Shown here: positions 47,607 to 58,800 of the stretch, one piece after another | Layout of the letters: each line of letters begins with the position of its first letter | Position numbering within the stretch: the stretch's first letter is position 1 | DNA from: Rhabditophanes sp. KR3021 | Taxonomy: Eukaryota; Nematoda; Chromadorea; Rhabditida; Alloionematidae | DNA: 64,000 nucleotides | Direction of reading: 5' to 3' | NCBI GenBank assembly: GCA_963281155.1 | Contig: CAUJLY010000003.1 | Coordinates: 7,440,001 to 7,504,000, forward strand | Made by a program: the position numbers and the translations under genes | Notes under the pieces: model-generated | What the model was told of the DNA's origin: nothing | The model's input: only the letters and a program-made list of their open reading frames with translations | The model's database searches: none

Positions 47607-48221
47607 TCATTTGAACTTACAAATACATTCATCATCTATTCTCAAAAGGGTTTTATTTTTTATACGTTGCGGATATTTAGTAAATTTTAACACATGGTTA
47701 ATGTATCGTCTGCTGAATTGTATAAATGTTCCGATGACGTTCCAAATAAAAAAGTGAAGTGCAAGCACTGTTTTATAGAAATAGACACAGATGATGGTTG
47801 AGAAGTTAGTAAATGTTTTAGATTCTAAGATAAATGCAGTTTCTGAAAGAAGATTAACAGGAAATGTTTTAGGTGTTGTAAATGAAGCAAAATAACACGT
47901 TTCTCCAAATTTCAGCTTGTCTTTGGATTTATCGAGTTCCTACACATGTGAATTTCCAGATCATTTTACCACATTTACTATCTTTTAAACAGTGATGGGT
48001 ACTTTTGTTCATTTTGGTCATTTTAGTCAGATGGGATATGAACCTGATAATTTTGTTCAATTCATTACATTTTTTGCTTATGCCCATCACTGTTCATTAT
48101 ACTTGATAATTTGAGTTTGTTTCTTCAGTTGAGGAGCTTTAATTACTAATTCCACTTTGTTACCAGTGTCTTTGATGACAGAAACGGCCGTTGGTCCTTG
48201 CTGAGATACTTCTTCGGACAT
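47607..48221 (-). CDS. Unknown membrane protein, intron carries a MITE
   Basis: Exon 1, 48103-48221, starts MSEEVSQQGPTAVSVIKDTG and continues KVELVIKAPQLKK. Exon 2, 47607-47939, is a 110-codon open frame that starts ELDKSKDKLKFGETCYFASF after a TGTGTAG acceptor. It has two hydrophobic stretches (NFSTIICVYFYKTVLALHFF and IWNVIGTFIQF) and a basic end. The family is not recognised; the short cytosolic Glu/Lys N terminus followed by hydrophobic helices fits a small membrane protein. The intervening 163 bases are far longer than the usual 40 because a 103-base inverted-repeat element sits there. The donor phase (GTATAATG, phase 2) does not match exon 2 (phase 0), so either the true donor differs or the gene is damaged. 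Confidence 0.5.
47990..48092. mobile_element. hAT-like MITE, 103 bases
   Basis: The element starts CAGTGATGGGTAC and ends TGCCCATCACTG, so the ends are inverted repeats of about 10-12 bases of the CAGTG-type common in hAT transposons. It is internally AT-rich, with no coding capacity. The 8-base flanks (CTTTTAAA and TTCATTAT) are not an exact duplication, so it is old or was altered after insertion. It lies inside an intron of the 47.6-48.2 kb gene and explains that intron's length. Confidence 0.6.
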
Positions 48222-48611
48222 ATTGTGGTATTTACTATAACTAGTTTGAAAAAGATAAAGCTACATGCAACTTATTGGAAAGATGTTGTTGCTAGATACC
48301 ATTTATTACAAATTTGATTTAAAAAGATATTTGACTTTAAATAAATACATCCAAACGAAATGGAAACTTTAGTTAAATAATTCTTGATTAAACTTTTCTA
48401 ATTCTTAACGATGCATTATTTTAATTTGCATCATTACCTCATAATTGACTCCTCTCCGAGGTAAAAAATCCTGCAACGACACCTGTGTAAACAAGATTCA
48501 AACTCATCAAAAAAAAGTTTCGTTAACAAGATCACTGCTTTTTAGGCATACCATTGTAATTACAAGTGTAATTACGCTTATATCATAATACTTATATCCA
48601 AACCACGCACA
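48222..48611. other. Divergent promoter region
   Basis: About 390 bases between the minus-strand membrane-protein gene and plus-strand APC6, so it should hold both promoters. A short palindrome (GTAATTACAAGTGTAATTAC, near 48556) lies about 40 bases upstream of the APC6 ATG. Its role is unknown. Confidence 0.4.
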
Positions 48612-50713
48612 ATGGGAAGGGGTTTCAAGAGAAAACAAGGCAAACGGCTTTCAAGCCCCACAATTACTTCACCAACTAGCGAGCCAAATCCAAAGTAAGT
48701 TCGTCATCGTTTAATTCTTTAAACTGCTATATTCAAATTAGAAAGCGCAAGAGAAACGTTTCTACACAAAGAGAAGACTCATTTGCTGCCTGTCGACCGG
48801 TCGAGCCAGAGTTGGCTATTTTTGATGATAAGATCGCTTTATGTTTAAGGAATGATCAGAAGAAAAATGCCATTTTTTGGGCTGATAAAAAGTTGACCTA
48901 TATCAAGAAGGGCAACAGTCATACTGTTGGGACTACATCAAGAAAGCTTTCTTTCGTGGCGATTGTCGATTATTTAAAAGTGTTGACCGCTACTCAGGCA
49001 TGGTCTAAGGTGACTGATTTTGTCCAGGCCGAGGATTGCATTTTTGCTCATGTTTGTGTCACATTCCACTATGTCAATTCGCTGTGGCAACAAGAGTTGT
49101 ACCATCAAATTGTTCAGCTTCCTATGAGTTTAATCAATGGATGGGAGGGTGTTCCATTCGTTCAACCACAAGACCACCAATTGAAGTATTCAAGAAGTAG
49201 TTACTATGCTAGTGGAAGTGACAAGCATACTTTAGATTTGGTAGATATTGAAAATAAAGTTGAGAGTGCGTTGTTGTTGATTATGGGCAAGACCTATCTT
49301 AGAGTTTGTAATAGAGTTGCCGCTACGGCTGCTTTGGAGAATTGCATTATTCAAGACCCGGCTTGTTTCGAGGCATGGAGTCTTGTCTTGAGTAACCATC
49401 TTTTGAAGAAATCGGTTATCGAGGAATTCTTGAGGCAATTAAGTGAAGAACCTAATGAACTGTTTGACATTGTCAAACTTTATGTGGAAGCATACATCGA
49501 CGTGAAGGAAGAATGTGTTACTAGGCAAAATTCAGTAGAAGTTGTTGGAAGCAGGTTATGCAGTTCGACTAGCTCAAGAAAAAACAATGACGATGTTGCA
49601 AGCCCTTCAAGTGCCCGCATGAGAACCCGCTCCCAAAACAAAAGCCAAGCTGATACTTGTCTCGATCAAGAAATCATCGCCTATCGTATCAACGAAATGA
49701 AGGTTCAAAAGGAGAGACTAAAAATGGAACTGGAGGAGGACATTGACATGCGATCACTAGCAGCTCTGAAGCACTTCAATTCTGGAGATAGCCACCAAGC
49801 CCTCACAATCACCGAGGATTTATTTAAAAAATACGGTTCCGGAACTAACTTGTTCTATCTTCATCTGGCAATTTTGACTCACCTCAAGAAAAGTAGTCTG
49901 CTCTATGAAATAGCTCATGACTTAGTTGATAAAAGCCCTGAAAACGAATTAGCATGGTATGCAGTGGGCTGTTACTACTTGACCATCGAGAATTGGTTTG
50001 CAGCCAAGAACTTCTTTCACAAAGCAATTCAGATAAACTCCAATTTCGGAGCAGCATGGATTGCAATGGGTCACGCAAATTCTCTTAGCGGTGAGCATGG
50101 CCAATCTTTAAATTGCTACTCAAAGGCACATAAACTGTTAGAAAATTGTTTTGAACCTGTGATGTATATTGGCATTGAACATATGAAGACTAATAACATT
50201 ACCTTGGCAGAGGCTTTCCTAAAAGACTCCTTGAAATTGTCGCTTAATGATGTGAATGTTTTGATGGAGTTGGGTGCTTTGTATTATGGGAAATCAGAAT
50301 TTGAGAAATGTGAAGAGTATTGGATGAAAGCGTTTAATTTTGGTGCAGGATTCAATCAAGATAAAATGTTAAGTTATAACCAAATTGAGAATGTATTCAA
50401 ATCAAGAAACTTCCCTTTGAAATGGTCAATCTTGTTAAACAACTTGGGAATGGTAAATAGGAAGCTAAAAAAATGGAAACGAGCTCTTCTGTTCCACTAC
50501 AAAGCGATGTCGATTGATCGCAAGGATTCCCACAATTTGATTTCAGCGGCGATGTGCCATGGTGCTCTTAAGAATTACGAGTTGTCTTTGCAAGCTTTCA
50601 ATGAAGCTGCAACTATGACCGATGATGGGGGAACACAAGATATACTGTCACATTCTCTCGATATCATTTTAACTGTTTATGCTAAATACACATCAAAATC
50701 TTTAAAACTTTAA
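48612..50713 (+). CDS. emb-27: Anaphase-promoting complex subunit APC6/CDC16
   Basis: Two exons, 48612-48694 and 48742-50713, with a 47-base intron give 684 residues from ATG 48612. APC6 forms TPR superhelix dimers in the APC/C that drives chromosome separation. The N-terminal part has the APC6-type IFWADKKLTYIKKG and a cyclosome helix set. A basic, Ser-rich insertion (about 265-310, RMRTRSQNKS) is less conserved. The C-terminal TPR array shows the best match: SPENELAWYAVGCYYLTIEN, then FGAAWIAMGHANSLSGEHGQ, LNCYSKA and WSILLNNLGMVNRKLKKWKR, which correspond to the WFAVGCYYL, AWIAYGHSFA and LLNNLGHVCRKL blocks of CDC16. No frame break. Very firm. Confidence 0.94.
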
Positions 50714-51691
50714 TTTGCGTTAAATAAATTATTTTATATTTATACCCTTTTATTGTCTTTTCTCAAATCATACAAATATCAGTTTACTTAATAAAGTTTG
50801 CAAATTCATTTTCTTCAGACTGAGACATTAAATACACTTTGACAGATAATAAATACATCACTAAATCACCAATATCCGTCAAAGTCATTCACAAAGGGCT
50901 TCAGATTTTATAAAAAGATCAGCAACTTCTTAATATCAATTAAACTTAACTTTGAGAGTTTAAACAAGAGAGAAAGTATAAATGTCTTTATTGTGTATAA
51001 TGATAATATGAACAGTCAATAAATAATATAATAATACTTATACATAAGTTAATTAAGAGCACATTTGACTCTGGTATTAAGAATCCTTTTGGTTGTTTAC
51101 CACGAATTAGTGATTGTATACATGAAATAAACCCAAATCATTTTATACAATGGAGCAGTCTTTTTGAGCAACTTGCTAATTCTACTCGTCTCATATAGAT
51201 CACATATCCAAGTGTGGTAAACTTATGATCATACTTCAAAAATGTTGAAATCCTTAGTTTATCCTACCTCAGGAAGATTATGTTCAATTTCACATGCACT
51301 GGGACATGACTAAATTTAATCAACTGCTCTTCCAATTGAGTCTGTTTTTGCTGGTGTCCCAAAGATTTGTAATAGAGACCAACACAACAAACTAAAGAAC
51401 AGAAATAATTAATAACTCTTATAAATACCTCTTTTTCATATTCTGTTTAAATAGATCAAATTTGCTCCAACTCATTCAACTACACCATGTAACTGTTAGT
51501 ATTTGACTAAAATCATCTGTCAAAACGAGACGTGTTCATTTGTTTGTAAAATTTGAATTTTACTCAAAAGTAATTTAAGCATCCCTCAAACTTCATAAGT
51601 CATTTATTGAATAGTTAGTGCTTGTCAAATTCCAGTACATTTGGTTAATCATTATACTTTGCAGTATTTAACTTAATTAGAATTGTTGTAA
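50714..51691. other. Intergenic, nothing seen
   Basis: About 1 kb of AT-rich DNA after APC6, with an AATAAA soon after its stop (near 50722). No supported gene. Confidence 0.45.
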
Positions 51692-52870
51692 TGACTCATA
51701 ATGGTGCTAAATCGTCTTTAGAAAGGAAAGGTATTTATTGGAAAGGATACATTAACAACATTATTTAGAAATTGTCCAAGCCAGTTTACCGTTCAAAAGG
51801 TTGTATAGATGTGTCTTCTTCTAGTTACGAAAGACATAGAGTCAAAAGCCGCAAAGAATCATCAAGACGTAGATCTAGAAGTAACTTAAAGAGGAAATGT
51901 CATTAAGACGTAGAAATGGTAAAAGTTCAAGACATCGATCTACAAGTTTGTCGAGTGGAGAGGATATACTAAGACTTAAGCATCATGAATTATCAAGAAA
52001 CAAGCATCATCAAGACATAAGAATGAAAGTTTGTCAAGACATAAGAGTGAAATATTGGTAGGCGATGGAAATTACTCAAGCAAGGGAAGAATCCCCTCTT
52101 CTTCAAAAAGACAAGAAACAACTTCTAGAAAAGGAATTGAAACCAGACATAGAAAAGAAACCTCTGCTATCCGCAAAAGTAAATCGAGCCACGAATTTAA
52201 ACACAAAAGAAGTCGTAGTCCAGAAAAGCGAACTCATCGAAACAGACGTTCCCGAATCGAAAGAAGCCACCCCTGTGAAGAGACTGAATCCTCAAGAAAC
52301 AAAACTAGCTCCAGATATAAAACTTACCCAAGAAGAAGAAACCCTTCAACATCTGAATCTCCTTCGAGTGGTCTTTTCTCAGAAGAAGAATCCTTCGGCA
52401 CGTCAATTGGAAGTCTCGTAGATGTCTACAAAAAGAGAACAACCTCCTTTGCGGCAAAAGCATCAGTATATGAAGGAAATTACATGAAAGTAAATGCCGA
52501 AAAAGAACCCAAATTGATAGTCGTCAAAGTGGTAGATCTTCCCTCTACAGTTCAATACCAATGTTTGGCCGATTTACTAGACTATTACACTTGTGAAAAA
52601 ATATGCGTCCATTACAGCAAAAACGGGAGTACTAAATGCGAAGCTGAAATTTGGGCCACAGAAAAGGGTGTTGTTGAAATCATGAATAATGCTCACAAGT
52701 TTCATTTTCTTGGACGTCCATTGAAAATGTTTATTAATGAACCTGATTTCAAGAAGATGAAGTACATGGATGATAGAAAACATTGTGAAGGTTCAATGCC
52801 ATCAAGTCTAAACAAAGAAAAAGTTGTTCATTTGCAATCTTTTAGACGCGACGACAAGGGACGATGGTAA
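51692..52870 (+). CDS. RS-rich protein with ALYREF-like RRM, 5' part broken
   Basis: The clear part is 52031-52870. An Arg/Ser/Lys-rich stretch (SRSPEKRTHRNRRSRIERSH) is followed by one RRM (about 160-240). The RRM has LIVVKVVDLPS as RNP2-like strand 1, then the loop ICVHYSKNGSTKCEAEIWAT and FLGRPLKMFI as the last strand. The VHYxxxGxxxxxAxI and GRPLKM pattern is that of ALY/REF mRNA-export adaptors. Upstream, an ATG at 51692 and RS-type coding (RRRSRSNLKRK, then SSRHRSTSLSSGED) continue in other frames. At least two shifts occur, near 51895 and 51995, inside a short tandem repeat (TCAAGACATAAG, 2 copies). Mispriming or assembly slippage in the repeat could explain them. It likely acts in nuclear mRNA processing or export. 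Confidence 0.7.
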
Positions 52871-52947
52871 TCGTGTTTTATATAAAATTATAAAATTGCT
52901 TCCTTATGTAATGCTTTTAATGATAAATTTATTCTTAATTATCTGTA

Positions 52948-54413
52948 CTACTTTTTGAAGAAGAATTTTGTAAATGATTTGGCTGGTAACTTTGCTAATC
53001 TTGCACTTTTTCTTTTTCCAATACGGCCAACTGTCTTTTTGACGCGTCTTCGAAGTGATCTTCTTAACCTTGGGATAGTTGTGACTGAGTTGCTTGTTCC
53101 TTGGGTATTTGTTCGCTGAGAAAGAGGAACTCTTGCACCTCCAAAAAAGGGAACAAATGTCTGTGGTGGCAAAAAGTTATTCCAATATAAACTACTACGA
53201 ACTGGGGCAACCTGTTGTATTGGCCCACATAACCCAGTGCAAAATGAGGAAACATTTTGTGTTGTCGCAAAGTTTCTTAAATATGGGTTTGTAGTAGGCA
53301 GAGAAAATAGTGATGGTGGTCTAAAGGTGTTCATATTTTGGCTTGTAGGAGGGAAAGGTATTGAAAAGGTAGGTGTTTGAATGGTAGATGTTGGAAGTGG
53401 AGGTCTTGCCAAAACTTCCGTATAACTATTTTCTGCGCGAATATCACTATTAAAAATAGCTTTCAATCCTGCGAAATCCATTTTATCTCCATATTTGACT
53501 CTCATTGAAACATTAATTAAATCTTCAATAAATGCAGTTTCCTCAAATGGTGCCAGATTATCCATATCTTCATCCATATCTTGTATGAATTGTTTTTTAT
53601 AGTTATAAACATCACCAGCATTAAAATTATCGTTTTTCCACGGAACATATCCAAGAAGCCAGTCAATCATATTCAATCCCAGATTTTGAATGTCACTTCT
53701 ATAAGATCCACGAACATTTTCATGAGCATCCAAGCTTCTGTAGTCCAAAGCACCCACGTTTGCTTGATTTGGGGGACTTGTTCGGACATTGCTTTGATAA
53801 TCAGCCAAACTCATTCCACACAGAACAACTTTATCCAAATTACCACTAACTAGTAACATTATATTTCCCGGACGAATATCATTATGGGTAACATTCTTCG
53901 AATGGAGGTATTCTAAAGCATTCAGTAAACAATTACCCATGGATCTGATTTCATTTTTCAGAATATTTTTAACACGTCTTTCTTTTCGGTGATGTTCGAG
54001 TGTTTCTGGATATAACGGCATTGCAATATATCTTAACCAATCATCTATGGAATTTCCATCTCTATTAAAGCCACTTGCTATCCTTTCAGGTAATCCAAGG
54101 AAATCTAAAAATTTTAATTAAATAAAACATTAAATATTTAATCACCTCTTCCTACACGTAAATTATCAGCGTCAAACATAGTTTTGGTTAAAAAGTGGTC
54201 GTATATAAACCATTCCTCAACCAATCCATTACATTTAGCTGATCCAACTTTTAAACAAACGTCCTGGCCAGTCGCAGTAAGTTTAGCTTGATACATTTTT
54301 CCATATCTTCCATTAGATAAATATTTAACAATAGTAGCCACGTTATTAATGTCAAAGCCATCAGCCAAAGTAGGCAAAGTATCCACAACTCTAAAGCTAT
54401 TACCTGACAACAT
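52948..54413 (-). CDS. VRK-family pseudokinase-like protein
   Basis: Two exons, 54146-54413 and 52948-54104, with a 41-base intron give 474 residues from ATG 54413. The fold is that of vaccinia-related kinases (CK1 group): a Gly loop LSNGRYGKMYQA, a Lys in VCLKVGSAK (about 54), FLGLPERIASGFNRDG, then LEYLHSKNVTHNDIRPGNIM and GALDYRSLDAHE as in VRK1. The catalytic loop keeps Asp (H163-N-D165), but the metal-binding DYG/DFG is replaced by CGM (about 185-187), so catalysis is doubtful. VRK3 is a known precedent for an inactive VRK. The C-terminal third is Pro/Phe/Thr-rich, with a strongly basic run (RRSLRRRVKKTVGRIGKRK), perhaps chromatin- or nuclear-targeting. Confidence 0.85.
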
Positions 54414-54611
54414 CTTCTACCAACAAAAATTTAACAATGATCACAAGCAATTGACGATAAAATTACATTCTTTCTCCTAAAATCGATTCAGATGACGAAT
54501 TTTATTACCTAATCAAATATGACTAATCACTCCATCATTTAAATATTTTGAAATATTATTAAAAAGTACTATATTCAACTTATTTACTATTATTAAAAGG
54601 AAACAAAGCAT

Positions 54612-55651
54612 TTATCCAACCCACAAAGTAGTCGACTTTGGTGGGGCAATATTATTTAGATGAGCCGTATTTTGATTGCTTGTTTTTGTGAACTTTGACG
54701 CTATTAATTGTCGATTTCGAGATAAGCATATAAATAAAATTGCGTTCACTGAGTTTCCAAAAGACAGCGATATTATTGTGTATGTTCCTGCTTCGATGAA
54801 ACTATCGTTTTGGGCAATTAGGATTATTAGGTAGAAGATGACTGGAACACCAGTTAAGATCATTGGGGAATGAAATTGCCAAAGAAGGATTCTGGAAAAT
54901 TCTTCCATTAAGGAAATAGTTTTGGCTGTTAGATGAGATGATTGGAGTTTCATGAAATTTACAAATTTGAGGTATGCGTAAAGTTCAATTAAATAATTGG
55001 CCACAACGTAACTTCCATAAACCAAAACAATTATATAAAGTCTTACAGATTTCTTAAATAACTTTATTAGACAGTCTCTCGAATAAATAAACTTGCCAAA
55101 TTCATATACGTACATCTCCCATCACAAAACGCCCCCAATCGTTCATTAAATTTGTACGTCAAATTATTCACTTTATCAGATTCAAGATCGAAAGTAGGGT
55201 CCAACGCATTCCAAAAGACAATGCTAATCAAATGAGGAACCAAGACAACTATAAAACAGGTAAAAAAATAATGCTTAAAATTGAGCATTACTTTATTACA
55301 AACGAATATATATCTACAGAATATGACTGCCGAAACCGAAATGATACTGCTATAAATGGCCCCAACAACCAAATACATGGCAAATATATATAAGGGGTAG
55401 TTGAATGGGATAAGATACGAATGAGATAAGTAGAAAACTAAGGAAGAGCTGATCATAAAAATCCGCATTGATCCAATTACTGTTATTAAGGAATAAATCA
55501 TGGCATAGGTGAATTGGAACATTAAAATTACATTTATCCCACTGAAGACTTGATTATCTGTTGTATTTAAGATCAACCATAGTGCTAAAGTATTCGAACA
55601 AATAGATATAATGAAACTTGTATAACTCAAAAGAAGATTAAGTTCAATCAT
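54612..55651 (-). CDS. Seven-transmembrane chemoreceptor (Str-like)
   Basis: Exons 55114-55651 and 54612-55075, with a 38-base intron (GTACGT...CGAGAG), give 333 residues from ATG 55651. The frame is open further upstream, but the N terminus MIELNLLLSYTSFIISICSN is a typical extracellular start running straight into span 1. Seven hydrophobic segments follow, with the usual Tyr at an RYIFV site after span 3. The intron falls in the loop before span 5, after CDGR. The last segment (ISLSFGNSVNAILFICLSRN) and a polar tail end the protein. It is more divergent than the receptor at 33-34 kb. The two are the only chemoreceptors seen, so no local cluster exists. Confidence 0.72.
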
Positions 55652-55871
55652 TGTTTTCACCAAAATGAATTTAATGTTAAAAATGAGCCTTTTAAGTACT
55701 AAAACCTGCCTCTGTCTTTGAAATGCCACCAAGTCCAACCTCAAAAATACAGAAACAAACCCACGATAATTTATTATTGGAAAAGGCAAAAAGCGAATAG
55801 TAGGTAAAACTAAATTTAAATGCAAAATAAGTTTTGTACATAGATAATGAATGACTAACTGGTGGTGATAT

Positions 55872-58800
55872 TTAGAATTTGTTTGATAGCAAGTAATCAT
55901 CAACACTTTCTCCAATATTCATTCCCTTTCCATGACCTTTTTCAGCACTTGTGGTGCCAGGGAGTTCGGGAATGAGGTCGAATCTTCCTTTGTCACCTCT
56001 CTTGGAACGATTGTAGAAGAAAAGGAGAAGGATTGAAGCGACAGTAAAGACGGCAAAAATAATCAAGCCACTACGGGTGTAAATTTCCCTCTTTGTCTTC
56101 TTCGGTTTTCCCTTAATCAAAGGAGTATACAATTCAGGATTATTATCAAAATCATACTGCGTAATCATACGGCAACCATAATAATTCTGAGGCACTCTAA
56201 AATAAGGACATGCTGTGTCTGGGCAAAAGTAAGCATCCTGTGACAAAATTGCTTTCGTCAAATTATAGACTGGACCAGCAATTAGACGGTTCCACAAGAA
56301 TTTTGCAGCATACATATGGCCTGGAAAATGGAAAAGATGTTTATAAATGATCTAAATATGTGTTTTTGAACACATTTTCTAATTATATGTTTTGGGTAAT
56401 TTAATTATGTACACATTTATGCTTTTGGCACTTTTAAATTATGTGTTCTTAGCATTAATTACGTGTTTTCGTTAAGAACAAAGAAAAAATTTGCAAATGT
56501 TTTCCAAACTAACCTCTTCTGTTTAACAAGGGCTTATTGTTGATAAACAAGGAAAATGGATATCTTGACGTAATAGTCAACATTGGGATAGTCAACAAAC
56601 CAAACGTTGAACGACCATTTTGTTTGACGTGTTCTTCGACTTCTCTGAACCCTGAAAAACAATTATAAAATAGATATTTGAATAAGAATACTTTAAAATT
56701 AAAAATAGTTTTAATACACACGGAAGAACAAGAGCATGCCAAGAAGTAGTGTACTTTGCAGAGCAATTCAACAGAACTGAAACAGCTGCTAGTAGTTAGG
56801 ATCAAACCTAATGCCATAAGGACGGATTTTATGTCATGATTGGCTGTCCGCCAAAGCTGTTTCAAAATCTTTATTGTATTAAGACTGTTGTTAGATGTTA
56901 ATAAAGATTTTATCAAATAGGTTCTTTTTGATAAGAAAGAAAAGTTTTTGTTCTAAGAAAATGGTCGGAAACATTGAGAGTTTTCTCATTGACGGCATAA
57001 GATCTCAAATCAACGACAAAAAATGTAGGAGTTTTTATTTGGTCACCACTTCCTGGAATGAACAGTCAAGCTCTGTTCTTATACGAGATCAATATTTTGA
57101 GACTAATGATATTCATTGACTTTGTTGAAAAGTCTAGTTTTATAAATTTTTAATTAACAACCCACCTTTGACCCATTCTTCGGACATTTTGATCATAAAA
57201 TCATCACTTTCGTGTTTTGAGCAGTTACATCTTTTCTTTAATAAATTAGCCTTTAATTGATATGGCGAAGCAACGTGAACAGGTCCAATCAAAACAATCA
57301 GAGCTTTGTGGATACCCCTATTCAAGATGTCCATCGACTCCTTCAAGGCGTCAACATTAGGAACCTGGCAGTGGTTACAAATCTCCTCCGTGCCCACAGT
57401 AATAAGAACCAGAGTCCACGTATTATACGTGTCGATTTCCTTAACCTTCTTGATTCTATCAACTAAGTCCTTTGCTTGATTAGGCAAGAAAGAACTATTT
57501 GACCCGGAAACAGCAACATTCAACTGGTGCTTTGGTAACTGATCTTTCGTTCCCATTCCATGTGACACTCCAAACAAATTACCCGATTCGAATTCCTTCA
57601 AAATATTGGGAATCGTTACCAAGCCATCAATCGTAGCATCTCCACCAGTTGTGAAAGAAGACCCTCTAAAGTCAATAGAACTTTCTTGGCCAAAGCCCTG
57701 CAAATTGAAAAGAATAACATTATATGATTTAACTCAAAAGTAGTCGTTTGATTTTTTTAAGTTGCATTTAATTGTCTCAATTAGAAAGAGACTTCTAAGA
57801 CTAGCTTTTGGCATTAGACATTTTTTGATTTCATAATTGCAATTTGAAGATGTTAAGAAGAGATCCAAGTCTAACAAGAAATAAAACCATCCGTCAAAAT
57901 AATAAAGTTGAAGTAAGTATCAAGCAATCAACCCAGTAATCAAATTTTAGATGATGTCAATGTGTTGAGTCAGAAATTAAGTAGTGTGTCAACTAAGAGA
58001 TCAGAGTTATTATTTTCCTTAGAATATGAATTAAATGAGGAAGAATAGAGCGAAATATTAAAGGATGAAATGGTTGATAAAGGTACATTGTATGAGAATA
58101 AGATGGCTGTTAAATATCATGATACTTTTACTGAGAATGTGGAAAGAATAGGCTTTACTGTTGTTGCCCATCTTAGCACAATTTTATTTGGTGATTATAA
58201 AAAGTCCCAAGTCTGTCATCAATTGAAGAAGAGATGCAAAAAATATGAAAAGATTAACAATTGAGTGATGACAATTTATGGAGAAATCTACAGCTCAAAA
58301 ATCTTTAAAGAATAAGCCCTCCACTTATCTCTTATTGGATGTTCATGCTGGTGTTAAATTGGATAAAGTACCTTTCACTGAATCTAACTTTTATGTCGGA
58401 GTATCTTGTGAAATGAAAAAAAGATTACGTAGCCATTGCAACAAACCAAGAAAGCAAATGTCACGCTTCATTCCACCAGACCCAAACGGAAAAAGGTGTA
58501 GAGCTATTTGGCAAGATAAAAGAGAAGTAGTTGCCGTTTATCTCGATTATCTCCACATTAATCAAGCACTTAGTTTGGAGTATGCTATCGTGTTTGACGT
58601 GAGCTAACCAATGTGAACGATTCTGGGCAGTCAAATCAGGTGATGTTTTTGAAACATCCTGACATTGTCAAGAGAATCAGGGGTGTTGGTCTTAAACGAA
58701 TTTTTACGACCTTTGTTTTAATATCATTTCCAATTAATTCTAATGTTTGCAATAAATTTTGGTTGTTTTGTTTAAATTTACCCTGAAATAAAAATAACAT

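Noticed and set aside
56895..57119. 74-codon plus frame in another PLB-like intron, considered as an upstream exon of the LEM-3-like insert
   Set aside because: No LEM or ankyrin motif; a PLB exon lies between; the antisense strand is equally open.
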